NCBI GenBank assembly: GCA_963978905.1
Contig: OZ022261.1
Coordinates: 29,385,686-29,449,685 of the forward strand
DNA: 64,000 bases
Origin: Trichostrongylus colubriformis
Lineage: Eukaryota; Nematoda; Chromadorea; Rhabditida; Trichostrongylidae
Direction of reading: 5' to 3'
The position numbers and the translations under genes are program-made. This document shows, one piece after another, positions 46,365 to 56,023 of this stretch. Below the pieces are notes generated by a model, which saw only the letters and a program-made list of their open reading frames with translations, made no database searches and was not told where the DNA came from. Each line of letters opens with the position of its first letter. Within the stretch, counting starts at the first letter, position 1.

Positions 46365-48084
46365 TCATTCGACGCTTGGCGCTGAAGCTGCCACACCACC
46401 ACCACCAGCCTAGCAGCCGCTGCCTCGACGCGAAAAACAGAGGCCGCGCCTCATCGTTGCAAACAGGCGTCATATATACCATCCCTCAGGCAACATCCTC
46501 TATATCCAGTGCAGTATCGCCAATCGTGTTGGCTAAAGGTGGTGGCTCCAGGACACCTTCACCCTTCATTCGTCAGATCCATCGCGCTACTCCTGGTTAC
46601 AAGTGTAAGCTGCTTAAGCTCATGCCACGAGCATGCACGTGTATTGGATAAAGTTCGTCCGTGGGAGCGCACGTGCACTGCGTAACCGACCGGAAACGAG
46701 GGCAAGGAGCGTCCACCATTCAATGAATCTAAGGCTTGTGAATTTGCGATTTTGCGGACAGACCACCATTTAGACAATCTGGATTCTTTATATTGACTGT
46801 TTTTATTTCGAGGAGCGCTGTTTCAGTACTTGCTAGTTGTTCACTAAACACATCAACATGTGGTGATATGCGATACTCAACCTCTTTCGAATAATGTCAA
46901 TAAAAGTCCAACTGTCTCAGAGATTCGGAGAGAGAGCTTGAGGGTCTCAGATTGTTCATTGATCGCAATCCGCGATATTTTATTTAAAGTTCCGCTCGTG
47001 CTATATATAACTCGGCAATATGTCAGCGAAAAAATCTTGGGCCAGTGAAAACGTCGATTGCGTTTAGCTGATGACGTTAGTCAGTGTACAGGGAGAAGAA
47101 GAAACACGTGTTGATCATGAGGAGATACTTTAAACTATGCTGATTGAGATGCTAACTCGATTGCTGATTGAAAATGTGAAAAACCTCCCTGAAAATCATT
47201 CTCTTCTGTGTCTATCACTTTACTCAATCAATTGATTAGGATTTTATTATGTTTATGAATTCCGCTAGAACTGAGTGTAAAACTGTGGGGCTTTCCGAAA
47301 CATCCGGCGAAAAAAATACCTGTACGTGACATATGAACTGAGGAAATTCTCACTATTGATCGGTTGTAAACTTCCAAAATTATCAGTAGCTTGTTAGCCC
47401 AGTTCCGAAGAGCACAAACGAGACCAAAACTGCCCACATGAAGTCTGCTTCGTTAATGATTAGTGGTTCGAGGCGATATCAGACACTGAGCAACGATTGC
47501 TTGATTTTCATTTATAAAAAACCAGAAATATCAAGTTCAATAGGAGTTCCAGCAGTAAGCCATGGCGCCCTGGAGCGGAACCCTCCAACATTTCCTTTCA
47601 AAAGGACTGGAACTCTATGAGCTAATACAACGGCTGAACCATGTATGTACTACTGGAACAAGCAATTCCATGGTTAAATGAATTGGAACTTGTATGAAGG
47701 TTGAAGGCGGTACTTCGAAGAATCATCAATCGTAAGATCCTTCGGACTTACCGGTGCTTCGGAAAACAATTTTTGTATGAAATCTCATAAAAAGGACTCC
47801 TCTCCTTGAATGTACATTTAAATAAAGGGCTGCTACTATCTTATTCATCGAATAAAAATAATGAGAATTGCATCTCTTCCAGGATACGCCATGCGTCTTG
47901 TTTGATTCTATTCTGTCACTGAATACGACTTGTCCCATGCTATGAGGTGCATCACATGCTTTTGTTTGTAGTCTTCTAACGAAAAGCCGACATCAGCTGA
48001 GATGGCATTCTTGTTTGATCTGGTGTGACTGGGTACTTGATCTCGGGACCATGCCTACCGCTAGGGTGTATCCATGAGAACGGA

Positions 48085-48290
48085 GTATTCGTGTGACCGC
48101 GTTCAGCGCTCAAAGTGAATATGTGAGCTATGGGCGCCGTACTGGTTGAGTTCTGAGGCGATTACACCTATAATGAGGCGTAGGACACAGTTATCACTTT
48201 GGGACCCATTCAGTACGGCGCGTATAGCTCGCACCATCGCGCCGTACACCGAACGCTGCGAAGCGAATTTTCTGTTCTAGTGGCATGCAC
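48085..48290. repeat. Dispersed inverted repeat family C
   Basis: GTGAGCTATGGGCGCCGTAC and TACGGCGCGTATAGCTCGCAC are inverted. Related sequence (GTGCGAGCTAxGGGxGCC, TTGGGTCCTxAAGCGAT) is at 1680-1765, 25990-26140 and 58195-58330. Confidence 0.55.
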
Positions 48291-48357
48291 CTCTACCACT
48301 AGCATTGCCACTTACTCCGGACCCGTCTTCGCTATTTATCTGGTTACTACTTAAATT

Positions 48358-48765
48358 AATCGTCCACGGAGAGATCAGTTTCTTTGCACCCTTAACTTTA
48401 TGTTGTATTTGCCTAGTAAGACCCGCATGCAAAGTTGCACGCGAAAAAGTGAGAATTCGACTAATATGCAGCTCCCCGAATTCTCGGTCGGGTAGGCGGG
48501 GCTTTCGAGTTAAGGCCCTGCCCCGTTGTTCGTCGCGGTTGGGAACGGAGAGTGGGACCGTTTACGTAATTTTCTGTTCCTACAATGCGTCCGACTGCGG
48601 CGAACGACGCGGTGGGCACTTGCTCATATGCCCCGCCCACTCGGCCAGACTTTGTGGTGCTGTATATTAGCCGGATTCATATTTTTGCGTGAACTTTGCA
48701 TGCGGCCTACATTAGGCAAATACAACATATGGGTAATGGAAAAACTCATTTTTCCGTGGACGATT
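48358..48765. repeat. Inverted-repeat family D, copy 3
   Basis: The ends AATCGTCCACGGAGAGATCA and TTTTCCGTGGACGATT bound 408 bp. The arms run about 100 bp (GTTGTATTTGCCTA, GCATGCAAAGTT, CGCGAAAAA). The core is GC-rich (GGGCGGGGCT type). Related copies are at 36101-36528 and 40072-40414. Confidence 0.78.
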
Positions 48766-49019
48766 TCTTTGAGTGAGCTCTATAGTACTAGAATTTCTGC
48801 CCTTGCAAATAGGTCGGTTCCACCTGGTCTCCAAAGGTCGGTCAAGACATGAACGCACGAAGGGAAGTTGAAAAAGCGATTAACAGGATCGTTGTGATAA
48901 CATTTTGGCGTGTACGCGTGTAGAAGCTCTTCTACTTTTCCTGAGAAAATCGTGCTTTCAAGAGTGTTCTGTTCCGCGATGTAAGTATAACAAAGCTCGG
49001 AAAACACAAATAAACGGCG

Positions 49020-49253
49020 GCTGTGTGCAGATATGACAGCGTCGCTTCGCGGCTTTTCACTCGCGGCGCCACCAGTACGACTTGCGAATCGATTGCTCTC
49101 TGTAGCTCGGCAGGGCATGGCTGCGACACTTCTGCGCTTCCACCGATGCCACACTGCCTCGCTAGGCTGCCATGCTCTGCCACTGCCATTTGCACCCGCC
49201 GCGCCGCTCTCTGCGGGCGGCCACGCGATTCGCTGTCCTATCTGCACACACCC
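49020..49253. repeat. GC-rich inverted-repeat family B, copy 3
   Basis: The ends GTGTGCAGATATGACAGCG and CGCTGTCCTATCTGCACAC are inverted. The core has CTCGCGGCGCCACCAGTACG, ACTTGCGAATCGATTGCTCT and CCGCCGCGCCGCTC. The whole unit is near 60% GC in AT-rich surroundings. Copies at 26217-26456 and 37158-37443. Confidence 0.8.
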
Positions 49254-50881
49254 ATGAATGCCCAGTGATCATGCAAATGGTGTGGATTGTCTTGAAATGT
49301 AAGAGGACTTTGGCAGAACAGAGAGGGCGTCTGAGGTGATACAGTGGCATTTTGTTGCTACATATCATCAAAAGCCCCATGTCAGCGAAGAGATGTTAAA
49401 GCATGGCGTTTTTTGAAAATTCTGTTTGATGTACACCCTTCATGTTCAGTGTTCAATTTATGAATAGATCAAGAGCAAGAGCTAATGGTTGTGAATGCTA
49501 CTTGTTACTCGAAAGGGGAGTGCAGGTAGTGCAAGTGCTATCCCGTTTTGTAATAGCAGATCACCTACTGAACAAGACGGTTCCTCTTTGCTGAGGTCGA
49601 CTGGATGTCAGGACTATCGAACTGTATCAGGCGCTGGTCGTTCCCTCTTATTGTTAGCGCGGTTAATTCACAACGAGCAGGCAAAGTAGTTCTCGCACGT
49701 GGCAACGCAATTAACGGTGACACGGTGACCCATTTCAAGTGTCCTGACCCCTACAGGGTGCTCAGGTCGGATTCACATAAGGCAGATCAAGAAGAGCAAA
49801 AGATTTTGGTTCAAATATCGTTCAACACCCATGTGCTCATTCAAGTAAATTTGCAAAGTCGTGTCGCTGTCTGACACCACATTCTACCTACCATTCTTCT
49901 AGGGTTGAAGCATTGACCACTATCTTCAATTGCGAATAAATGTTGAAATAAAGGTGTTTTGTTGAGCAGGAGGAGAAATGGAGTAGATCAGAGAGTGGAG
50001 GAGCTTTTGTGACAGCAACTCGAAAAAGGCACAAATACTCATTAAATTGGAGTTCTAGTGCAAAGAGGATAGGTCTCGGAAGTGTCAGCCGTCAGATGAC
50101 CCAATATTGGAATTTGATGAGTGAGCCTGGACGCAAGAAGGCAAGAATATGCGATGTTAAATTGAATCGTGCGTTTTTCGCCATGATTCCGTGATTGTAT
50201 GGAGCGAATGAAGTATGCGGCGCATTGGCGCCGCATTCTAAGAAACTTTTGACGTCACCACTCGTATTCACTCTGCATCTACTTTTCGAAATTCCCATGT
50301 ATTCATGTGAGACACACAGCCAACTTTGCGCAGTACCTAGAGCTGACAGGACCTCAGCAAAAACAACATCACTCGGACTGCATTTCTTGAATTTGCGCTG
50401 AACATGCACTCGACATCAACAGACCAGTAAAATACTCTTTTATAGAGGAATTCCTATAACCAGACGTACTAACCGAATGGTAGTGGGTGCATAATTCTTT
50501 TGGGCGTTACAAATGACTGTTGATGTAGTTGCAGTGAAAAAATATGGTGAGGCGGCAGAAAACTTAAAAATCAAGACTTCCATTCCACCCGTTGTTTTTG
50601 GCTGTTAACGTATTTCACGTGCGCTGCATAAACCATACAGATCTATGATGTGTGGAGGTCACACGCAGCACGCTCAGTTGGAGGCGTGGTTTGCCAAGTC
50701 AGCCTATCGACACACAGCTGGCTGATCATTTCGGTCCTATGATAAGTGAACTATACCCTCTGCACTGCATTTGATTTCAGCTTTGAGTTTTCCTACCTTA
50801 CATGCTCAGAAGGACAATGCGAAGATAGAGAACAAATCAGGTGATCTAGTGGACTCCAGGAATAAGAAAGCGTTCAGGAAG

Positions 50882-51582
50882 TATAGGGTGCGCCAATAAG
50901 CGCGCTCCAACTTTGACAGCTCATGGCGCCCAAGTTGTTTGTGGAAGAGTTGTCAAACCTAGTTGTTATTATTCAGTGTATCTTCACAAATCACCATGAA
51001 CCAATTCAGCCGCGAGCAACGTGTGCAAGCCATTAAAAATTATTACAAAAGTCATTCATCGCGCGTTCCGCAGAACTCGCGCTCCGCGGAACGTTGCTCC
51101 GTGATTGGCAATATGGATGTCGAGGATATGTGGTTTCAGAAGGACGGCCCTACGAGCCACACAGCGCGCTCCACAATGGATCTTCTGCACGAGCGCTTCG
51201 GAGGAAGGGTTATCTCGCGCGGAGGCGACATCAACTGGCCACCGAGATCGTGCGATTTAAACCCACTAGACTATTTCTTGTGAGGTTTTCTCGAATCGCA
51301 GGTCTACGCAATCCAACCATAAAACACCGATGACCTCAAAATCAACATACGCCACGCCATCGATGAAATACAGCACGATTTGTGCGCCATAGTCACTGAA
51401 AATTGGTCTTCTCGTATGCGCTCCACCAAGCGAAGCCGAGGTGGCCAGTTGGACGATGTTATTTTCCATACATAATGCCTTCGAATACTCTTTCAAACAA
51501 AAAATAAATTTCATTTATACCTCTCACACAACTTGCTTTATATCATTTGAAAGATCGAGCGCCCTTATTGGCGCACCCTATA
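50882..51582 (+). mobile_element. IS630/Tc1-mariner-type element with internal deletion
   Basis: 26-bp terminal inverted repeats (TATAGGGTGCGCCAATAAGC..., 50882-50907 and 51557-51582) differ at one position and include a TA on each side. The inner ORF starts at ATG 50996 with an HTH-like N-terminus (FSREQRVQAIKNYYKSHS) and jumps abruptly to the C-terminal catalytic part: VSEGR-type region, MWFQKDGPTSHTA, GDINWPPRSCDLNPLDYFL. A TGA at 51281 replaces the usual Trp after DYFL, and a TAA follows 15 codons later. The remaining tail (DDLKINIRHAIDEIQHDLCA) is in the same frame. It is a non-autonomous deletion derivative. Confidence 0.88.
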
Positions 51583-51714
51583 ATTCGTCCGCAAAGGGCA
51601 TACGTATTACATCGCAAAAGTTGGATAGCAATAATAAGCTCGGCTCAACAGAGAGCTTCTCAAAGGATTGCAAACCTGTGCTTATCTTGCATGTCTTCAA
51701 CAATCAAGCAGAAG

Positions 51715-53600
51715 CGATCGTATTTCATACCAAGACGCTGCTTGAAAGGAGGAGAAGCTTGAGGCTGGATCCAAATGCAACTCATCTTGAGCGACTGGTT
51801 ATCAATGCCAGTTGCAGAAATGCGCTACAGGAGGATCTTGCGCAGTACAGGAAGAGAAAAATTCTAGAGCTGAAGAAGTGCCGTCGGGACCTCAACGAGT
51901 TCAGTATTCCGCTATCATCATTGAAAACTGAAGACGGAACTGTCACCACTTCCCGTTACGAGATGGAGTCAATCACGGAGAGATTCTACACCAATCGGTT
52001 CCGTTGCACACTACCCCTGCCAGATCCAGACATCCCCGCTGGTGAAACACCACTAAGGATTCTGCCGTCTGAAGTGCGAGTTGCAATTAGGAGTATGAAG
52101 AGCGGCACGGCTCCAGGGCCAGACAAGACCTTTGCCGATCTTCTTCGAGCAGGAAACCACGTCCTGTACTCACTACTCGCGGTACATATGACGTCCTACC
52201 TTCAGAAGGAGCAGATCCCGGATCAGTGGAGGAGTTCGCGCACTGTCATCTTACGGAAGAAAGGTGACAGGGATGATCTTCGCAACTACCGACCGATTAG
52301 CTTGCTGAGCGTGCTCGCGCACATTGGATGAGGCCCAGCCATACGAACAAGCTGGATTCCGTCAGGGATTCAGCTACATGGACCACATTCAAACCGTTGC
52401 AGTGGTCATTGAAGTCTGCAGGGGTCATTGAAGTCGCATTGCATCTTCCCCTCGTCCTAACCTTCGTCGTTTACGAAAAGGCCTTTGACAGCGTCGAAAC
52501 GAATGCTATCCTGTCTGCGTTGCTCGACCAAGGAGTGGACGCCTCCTATATTCGAACACTGGCTGACTGCTACCACCGCTGTTCTACGGCTCTTCCAACG
52601 CCCATCAACATCTCCATCGGAAAGGGCGTTAGGCAAGGCGACACCATCTCGCCGAAGCTGTTCACTGCCGCATTGCAGTGGGTGGTGAAGTCGCTCGACT
52701 GGAACGACAAGGGCATATGTTTGGACGGAAAATTCCTCTCGAACCTTCGTTTCGCAGACGACATCGTTATCTTTTCGCGTAGTACCAATGAAGCAGAGGC
52801 GATGCTCCGAGAGCTGAACGAAGCCGGAAGTAAGATCGGACTGCGGATCAATCGGATGAAGACACAGTTCATGAAGAACGCCTGGTGCGATGGAGGAAAT
52901 GTCAAAATCGACGGATTTCCCATCGCTGAAACGAAGTCGTACGTCTATCTTGGGCGTCATGAACATGGACAACGACATGAAGGAAGAGCCCGACAGAAGA
53001 AGGAGAGCTGCATGGTCACCCTACGGGTCTATTAAAGAGGCCACCGACCAGTTAAAGAATCCTTACCTACGCGCCCGTCTATTCGACTCGACAGTCCTTC
53101 CTGCTCTGTGTTACGCTGCCGAGACGTGGCCTTATACGCCAGCCACGGCGAAGTCCTTGCAGATGACTCACAGAGCACTCGAGAGATGTCTTCTGAAGTA
53201 CACCCGGCTATTTCAATATCAAGCCGAGCTTCGCAGCTCCGATTTGAGGCAGATGCCTCGTCTACGAGACCCTGCGGAATACGCATCGAAGGCCAAACAC
53301 CGATGGGCCGGTCATATAATGCGGAGAGAGGACGATAGGTGGACAAGAAGAACAGTGGAGTGGATCCCCTGGGTTCGTCCACGTCCCCGCGGAAGACCTC
53401 CCATAAGATGGGGAGATGAGTTCGTTGAACACGTTAAACTAATGAGAAATTCCAGAATGGCTGATTCTCGTGGTCGCCACCAACGAAGTCAACGAACGAG
53501 CTGGATGACGTTCGCGAAAGAACGAACCGAATGGAAGTCGTGTTGGGGCCCGCACAACCAGTGAAGACGGGCCATCTAAGTATCTAAGTATCTAATAATA
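51715..53600 (+). mobile_element. 5'-truncated RTE-like non-LTR retrotransposon
   Basis: A broken plus-strand reading frame carries the RT fingers (SEVRVAIRSMKSGTAPGPDK near 52070, RKKGDRDDLRNYRPISLLSV near 52255) and the palm. VYEKAFDSVET (near 52470) has Tyr in place of the first catalytic Asp of FVDYEKAFDS. KGVRQGDTISPKLF (near 52622) and RFADDIVIF with the catalytic DD (near 52750) follow. The C-terminal segment has LRARLFDSTVLPALCYAAET (near 53070) and RWAGHIMRREDDRWTRR (near 53305). The frame shifts near 52330 and near 52960. The 3' end has three TATCTAAG-type units (53577-53597), as in RTE tails. The endonuclease domain is absent. Confidence 0.92.
53577..53597 (+). repeat. TATCTAAG tandem tail of the RTE element
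   Basis: About three 8-bp units end the retrotransposon. RTE-clade elements end in short tandem repeats rather than poly(A), so this marks the 3' terminus. Confidence 0.8.
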
Positions 53601-53632
53601 AGCTCTGATAACCATTTTCAAACCTCATAGAA

Positions 53633-53771
53633 CTAAGTTTTAGGAGTGCTGGCCAAAATCTGTGCTGATGAGTGTGAACAAGAATTAGCGTGAAAAGTAA
53701 CGAAGTGGAGATGCGGTGCAAGTGCAGCGATTCGAAAAGCAAAAGCATATGGACCAGATGGGTCAAGAACG
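53633..53771 (-). CDS. Possible terminal exon following the 55887-56023 exon
   Basis: Acceptor GATTATTTCAG, one base completing an Ala codon, then 45 codons (VLDPSGPYAFAFRIAALAPH...) and TAG. Phase fits the upstream exon. A second frame is also open over the same bases, and I find no domain, so it may be chance. Confidence 0.22.
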
Positions 53772-53931
53772 CTGAAATAATCTCCTGTTCTCGAAGGGAA
53801 TACGTTGAGGACGTCTGGGAGTCAGACAGAAGTACTTGTCTCGTTTCGCACTCGTTCACCCAATAACCGTGAACTGAGTTAGAAACTCATTAGTCAGTGG
53901 TTCGTGAGATGAAGGATGCGCATCAAGACTT

Positions 53932-54058
53932 TCGAACTAGGTCACCATGTGCAAAGAGTGCTGAACCGGTCACATCACGGATTGGCGGCACGTTAAGAGG
54001 TGCGGTCGCCGCTTCTCGCGTGGTCCGACCCAATTCGAGTGTCCTGACGCACACCCGT
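53932..54058. repeat. Palindromic family A copy
   Basis: TTCGAACTAGGTCACCATGT at the left and CGACCCAATTCGAGTGTCCT then GACGCACACCC at the right, the best preserved right terminus in the window. Other copies or fragments: 9068-9212, 12740-12890, 17145-17240, 25198-25262, 25425-25580, 29618-29722, 39280-39365, 49690-49752. Confidence 0.75.
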
Positions 54059-55547
54059 CAAAGAACAAAAACTAAAACTGCGAGGTGCACCTTCGTAGTA
54101 ATACGGTAGACTCCACCCCATGACACTCCAGCCATAATTCTCGAGCATTTAATGAGGATGGAACTAAAGAGCAAATAGTGTAGAAGTATTAACTCGAAGT
54201 AAATCGAACACAGGTATGCTCATTTTCAGTGAAAGCCTTCTTCAGTCGAGAAGCGTTGTCATTATGAGCGGTATTCTCCTTGGAACGCAAGACTTTTTGT
54301 GTTAGCCCTAAGTGCCGCACCATACCCTTGCTGACGGAAATGTTCGTTTGCGCGGAAAATTGGCAAGAAATCGAAAAAATCTATTCTTCCATCTATTCAC
54401 TACAAATAGCCGTGAAGTTGGATCGCTCAATTGCGAACGTCCCGTCCCCGTTCATGATCAATGATCATGTGACTCTACCGGAGATATTCTTACCACATAT
54501 TTTTTTACAACAGCAAATTTCGAAAAAGCGTTTGACATTTCACAGCTCCGCTTGGGTTCGAAAGTCGCATAAGGTGCGGAAGGAAACAAAAAGTAAAAAA
54601 AAAAACTATGAAAGGGGCGAGACAGTGATTGAGGTTAATCCGACCGACTGCGAATTCGTGAAGTAGTGCGACAGTAGAGAAACAACGGGTGCTATTGCAC
54701 TAAGGAAGGGGAGGGGGACGTCCCACTATGGACGCTAATTATACATAAGGTAGTGGTAATGAAAGCCCTCCTTTCTCTTTTGAGGCTTAGGCGAAAATAT
54801 ACGCTTGAGGATGCAGATTGACCTTCCAGGGATCTCTCCGAGATGCTCAATTGTGCAACTTTTCGTGAGGATTCCCATCCCCCCTATAGTGACAGCACCA
54901 GAAAATGGAATAAATCGTCAAAAAAAAAAAAATGCTCCCGCGCCCTCTTCATCGTTGATTATGCAGATTTGGGGAGGGGGATGGGGGACAGCTAAGCTAA
55001 CCCGTCTTGAACACGGTCCTGCTCTAAACATCTATTCCGTTGTCGGCACCCATCGAGCCGAAACGCACCCAAACGTAGAGACCTTATGATGCGCTTTCCA
55101 TCCAACGCGAGTTTGCCCACAGATCACCTCTATTATTCAGCAAGACAGAGATCTCCCCAGTTCCATTTTACATCAATCTTTACGGCTAATGGTCATCCGA
55201 TAGCGACACTGAGTACGTCAGTGGTCGAGGGTAACTGTGCAACTGAGCTGACGCAGTTGATTATCGAGTCACACCTTAGAAGATATTGATTTTAATGTTT
55301 TTGATTTTTGAAGTGTAACTGATACTTTGAGCTTTTTGAAGTCAGCTACTTGCAACACTTTCGCATCACGGGTTGAGGCGAAAATGAGCAGATTTCAAAA
55401 ATCAAAAATGCCTAAAGCAATACTTACTTGAGCTTTCCGCCTCACGATTCAATGCCGGTATTGGCCAACCGACTCAACACGTTATACGGGTAAATGCAGA
55501 TAAGATACGGTGAATATACCGTTCAAAAGCTGAGAAAGATTGAAAGA

Positions 55548-55622
55548 TATCTCGGTAGTGTAATGGATTAGCACATATGCCCGGAAAGCATAGTGTCCAG
55601 GTTCGAGTCCAGACCAAGCTTC
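55548..55622 (+). repeat. tRNA-like unit with intact A and B boxes
   Basis: A box TAGTGTAATGG (55556-55566) and B box GGTTCGAGTCC (55600-55610) match the pol III consensus exactly. Between them TATGC and GCATA form a 5-bp stem with a 7-nt CCGGAAA loop, which would give a GGA anticodon but has C instead of U at position 33. The T and acceptor stems are degenerate. It is probably a tRNA-derived repeat. Confidence 0.5.
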
Positions 55623-55886
55623 TGCCCATAACTAAGCATACCTGTAAGACCTTAGAGGATTTTAGCTGAATACAGGAGAAAGGGTTCAATGATTGATCAA
55701 ACCATAATACTTATTGTCCATTCAGGCTTTCTTATCAGAGCGTTTGACTGACTGCTATTCACGGGTGCTCAACCTCTCAAGTGGTAGCGCTTCCAATCTG
55801 CTGAGAAGTGAGTATGACACCCCTTAGAAAAGTGTAAAACAAGAGGAAATACGTTACGATTGGCTGAATTCGCCAGAGACACTCAC

Positions 55887-56023
55887 GCCTCAAAATAGCT
55901 GTCCGACCAAAATTCCATGAGGCCGTCGATGGCCGAGAACGCGAGCGCTTTGTCACTGGCTCTCTCACGATCCCGCGGGAATCCGTCCGCTGTCATCAGA
56001 ATCACCAATGCGAGCTGGCGATC
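55887..56023 (-). CDS. Internal exon of an unrecognised minus-strand gene
   Basis: Acceptor TTTCTCAAG, donor GAGGC/GTGAGT, 137 nt, open throughout in one frame. It reads DRQLALVILMTADGFPRDRE, then RASDKALAFSAIDGLMEFWS, then DSYFEA. Third positions are G/C-rich compared with the surrounding AT-rich DNA, as expected of coding sequence. I do not recognise the family. A phase-compatible continuation with a TTTCAG acceptor exists at 53771-53633 but is weak. Confidence 0.5.

Larger units (their letters stand above)
46365..50881. other. Upstream region of the kinase gene
   Basis: Holds family C (48085-48290), D (48358-48765), B (49020-49253) and A (49690-49752) repeats. A minus-strand frame at 47743-47938 ends in a good donor (CACCG/GTAAGT), but its phase does not fit exon 1. 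No gene is supported. Confidence 0.4.

Noticed and set aside
54268..54666. Plus-strand frame of about 130 codons without an ATG start
   Set aside because: No domain, no clear splice sites, and a long A-rich run inside; kept out as unsupported.
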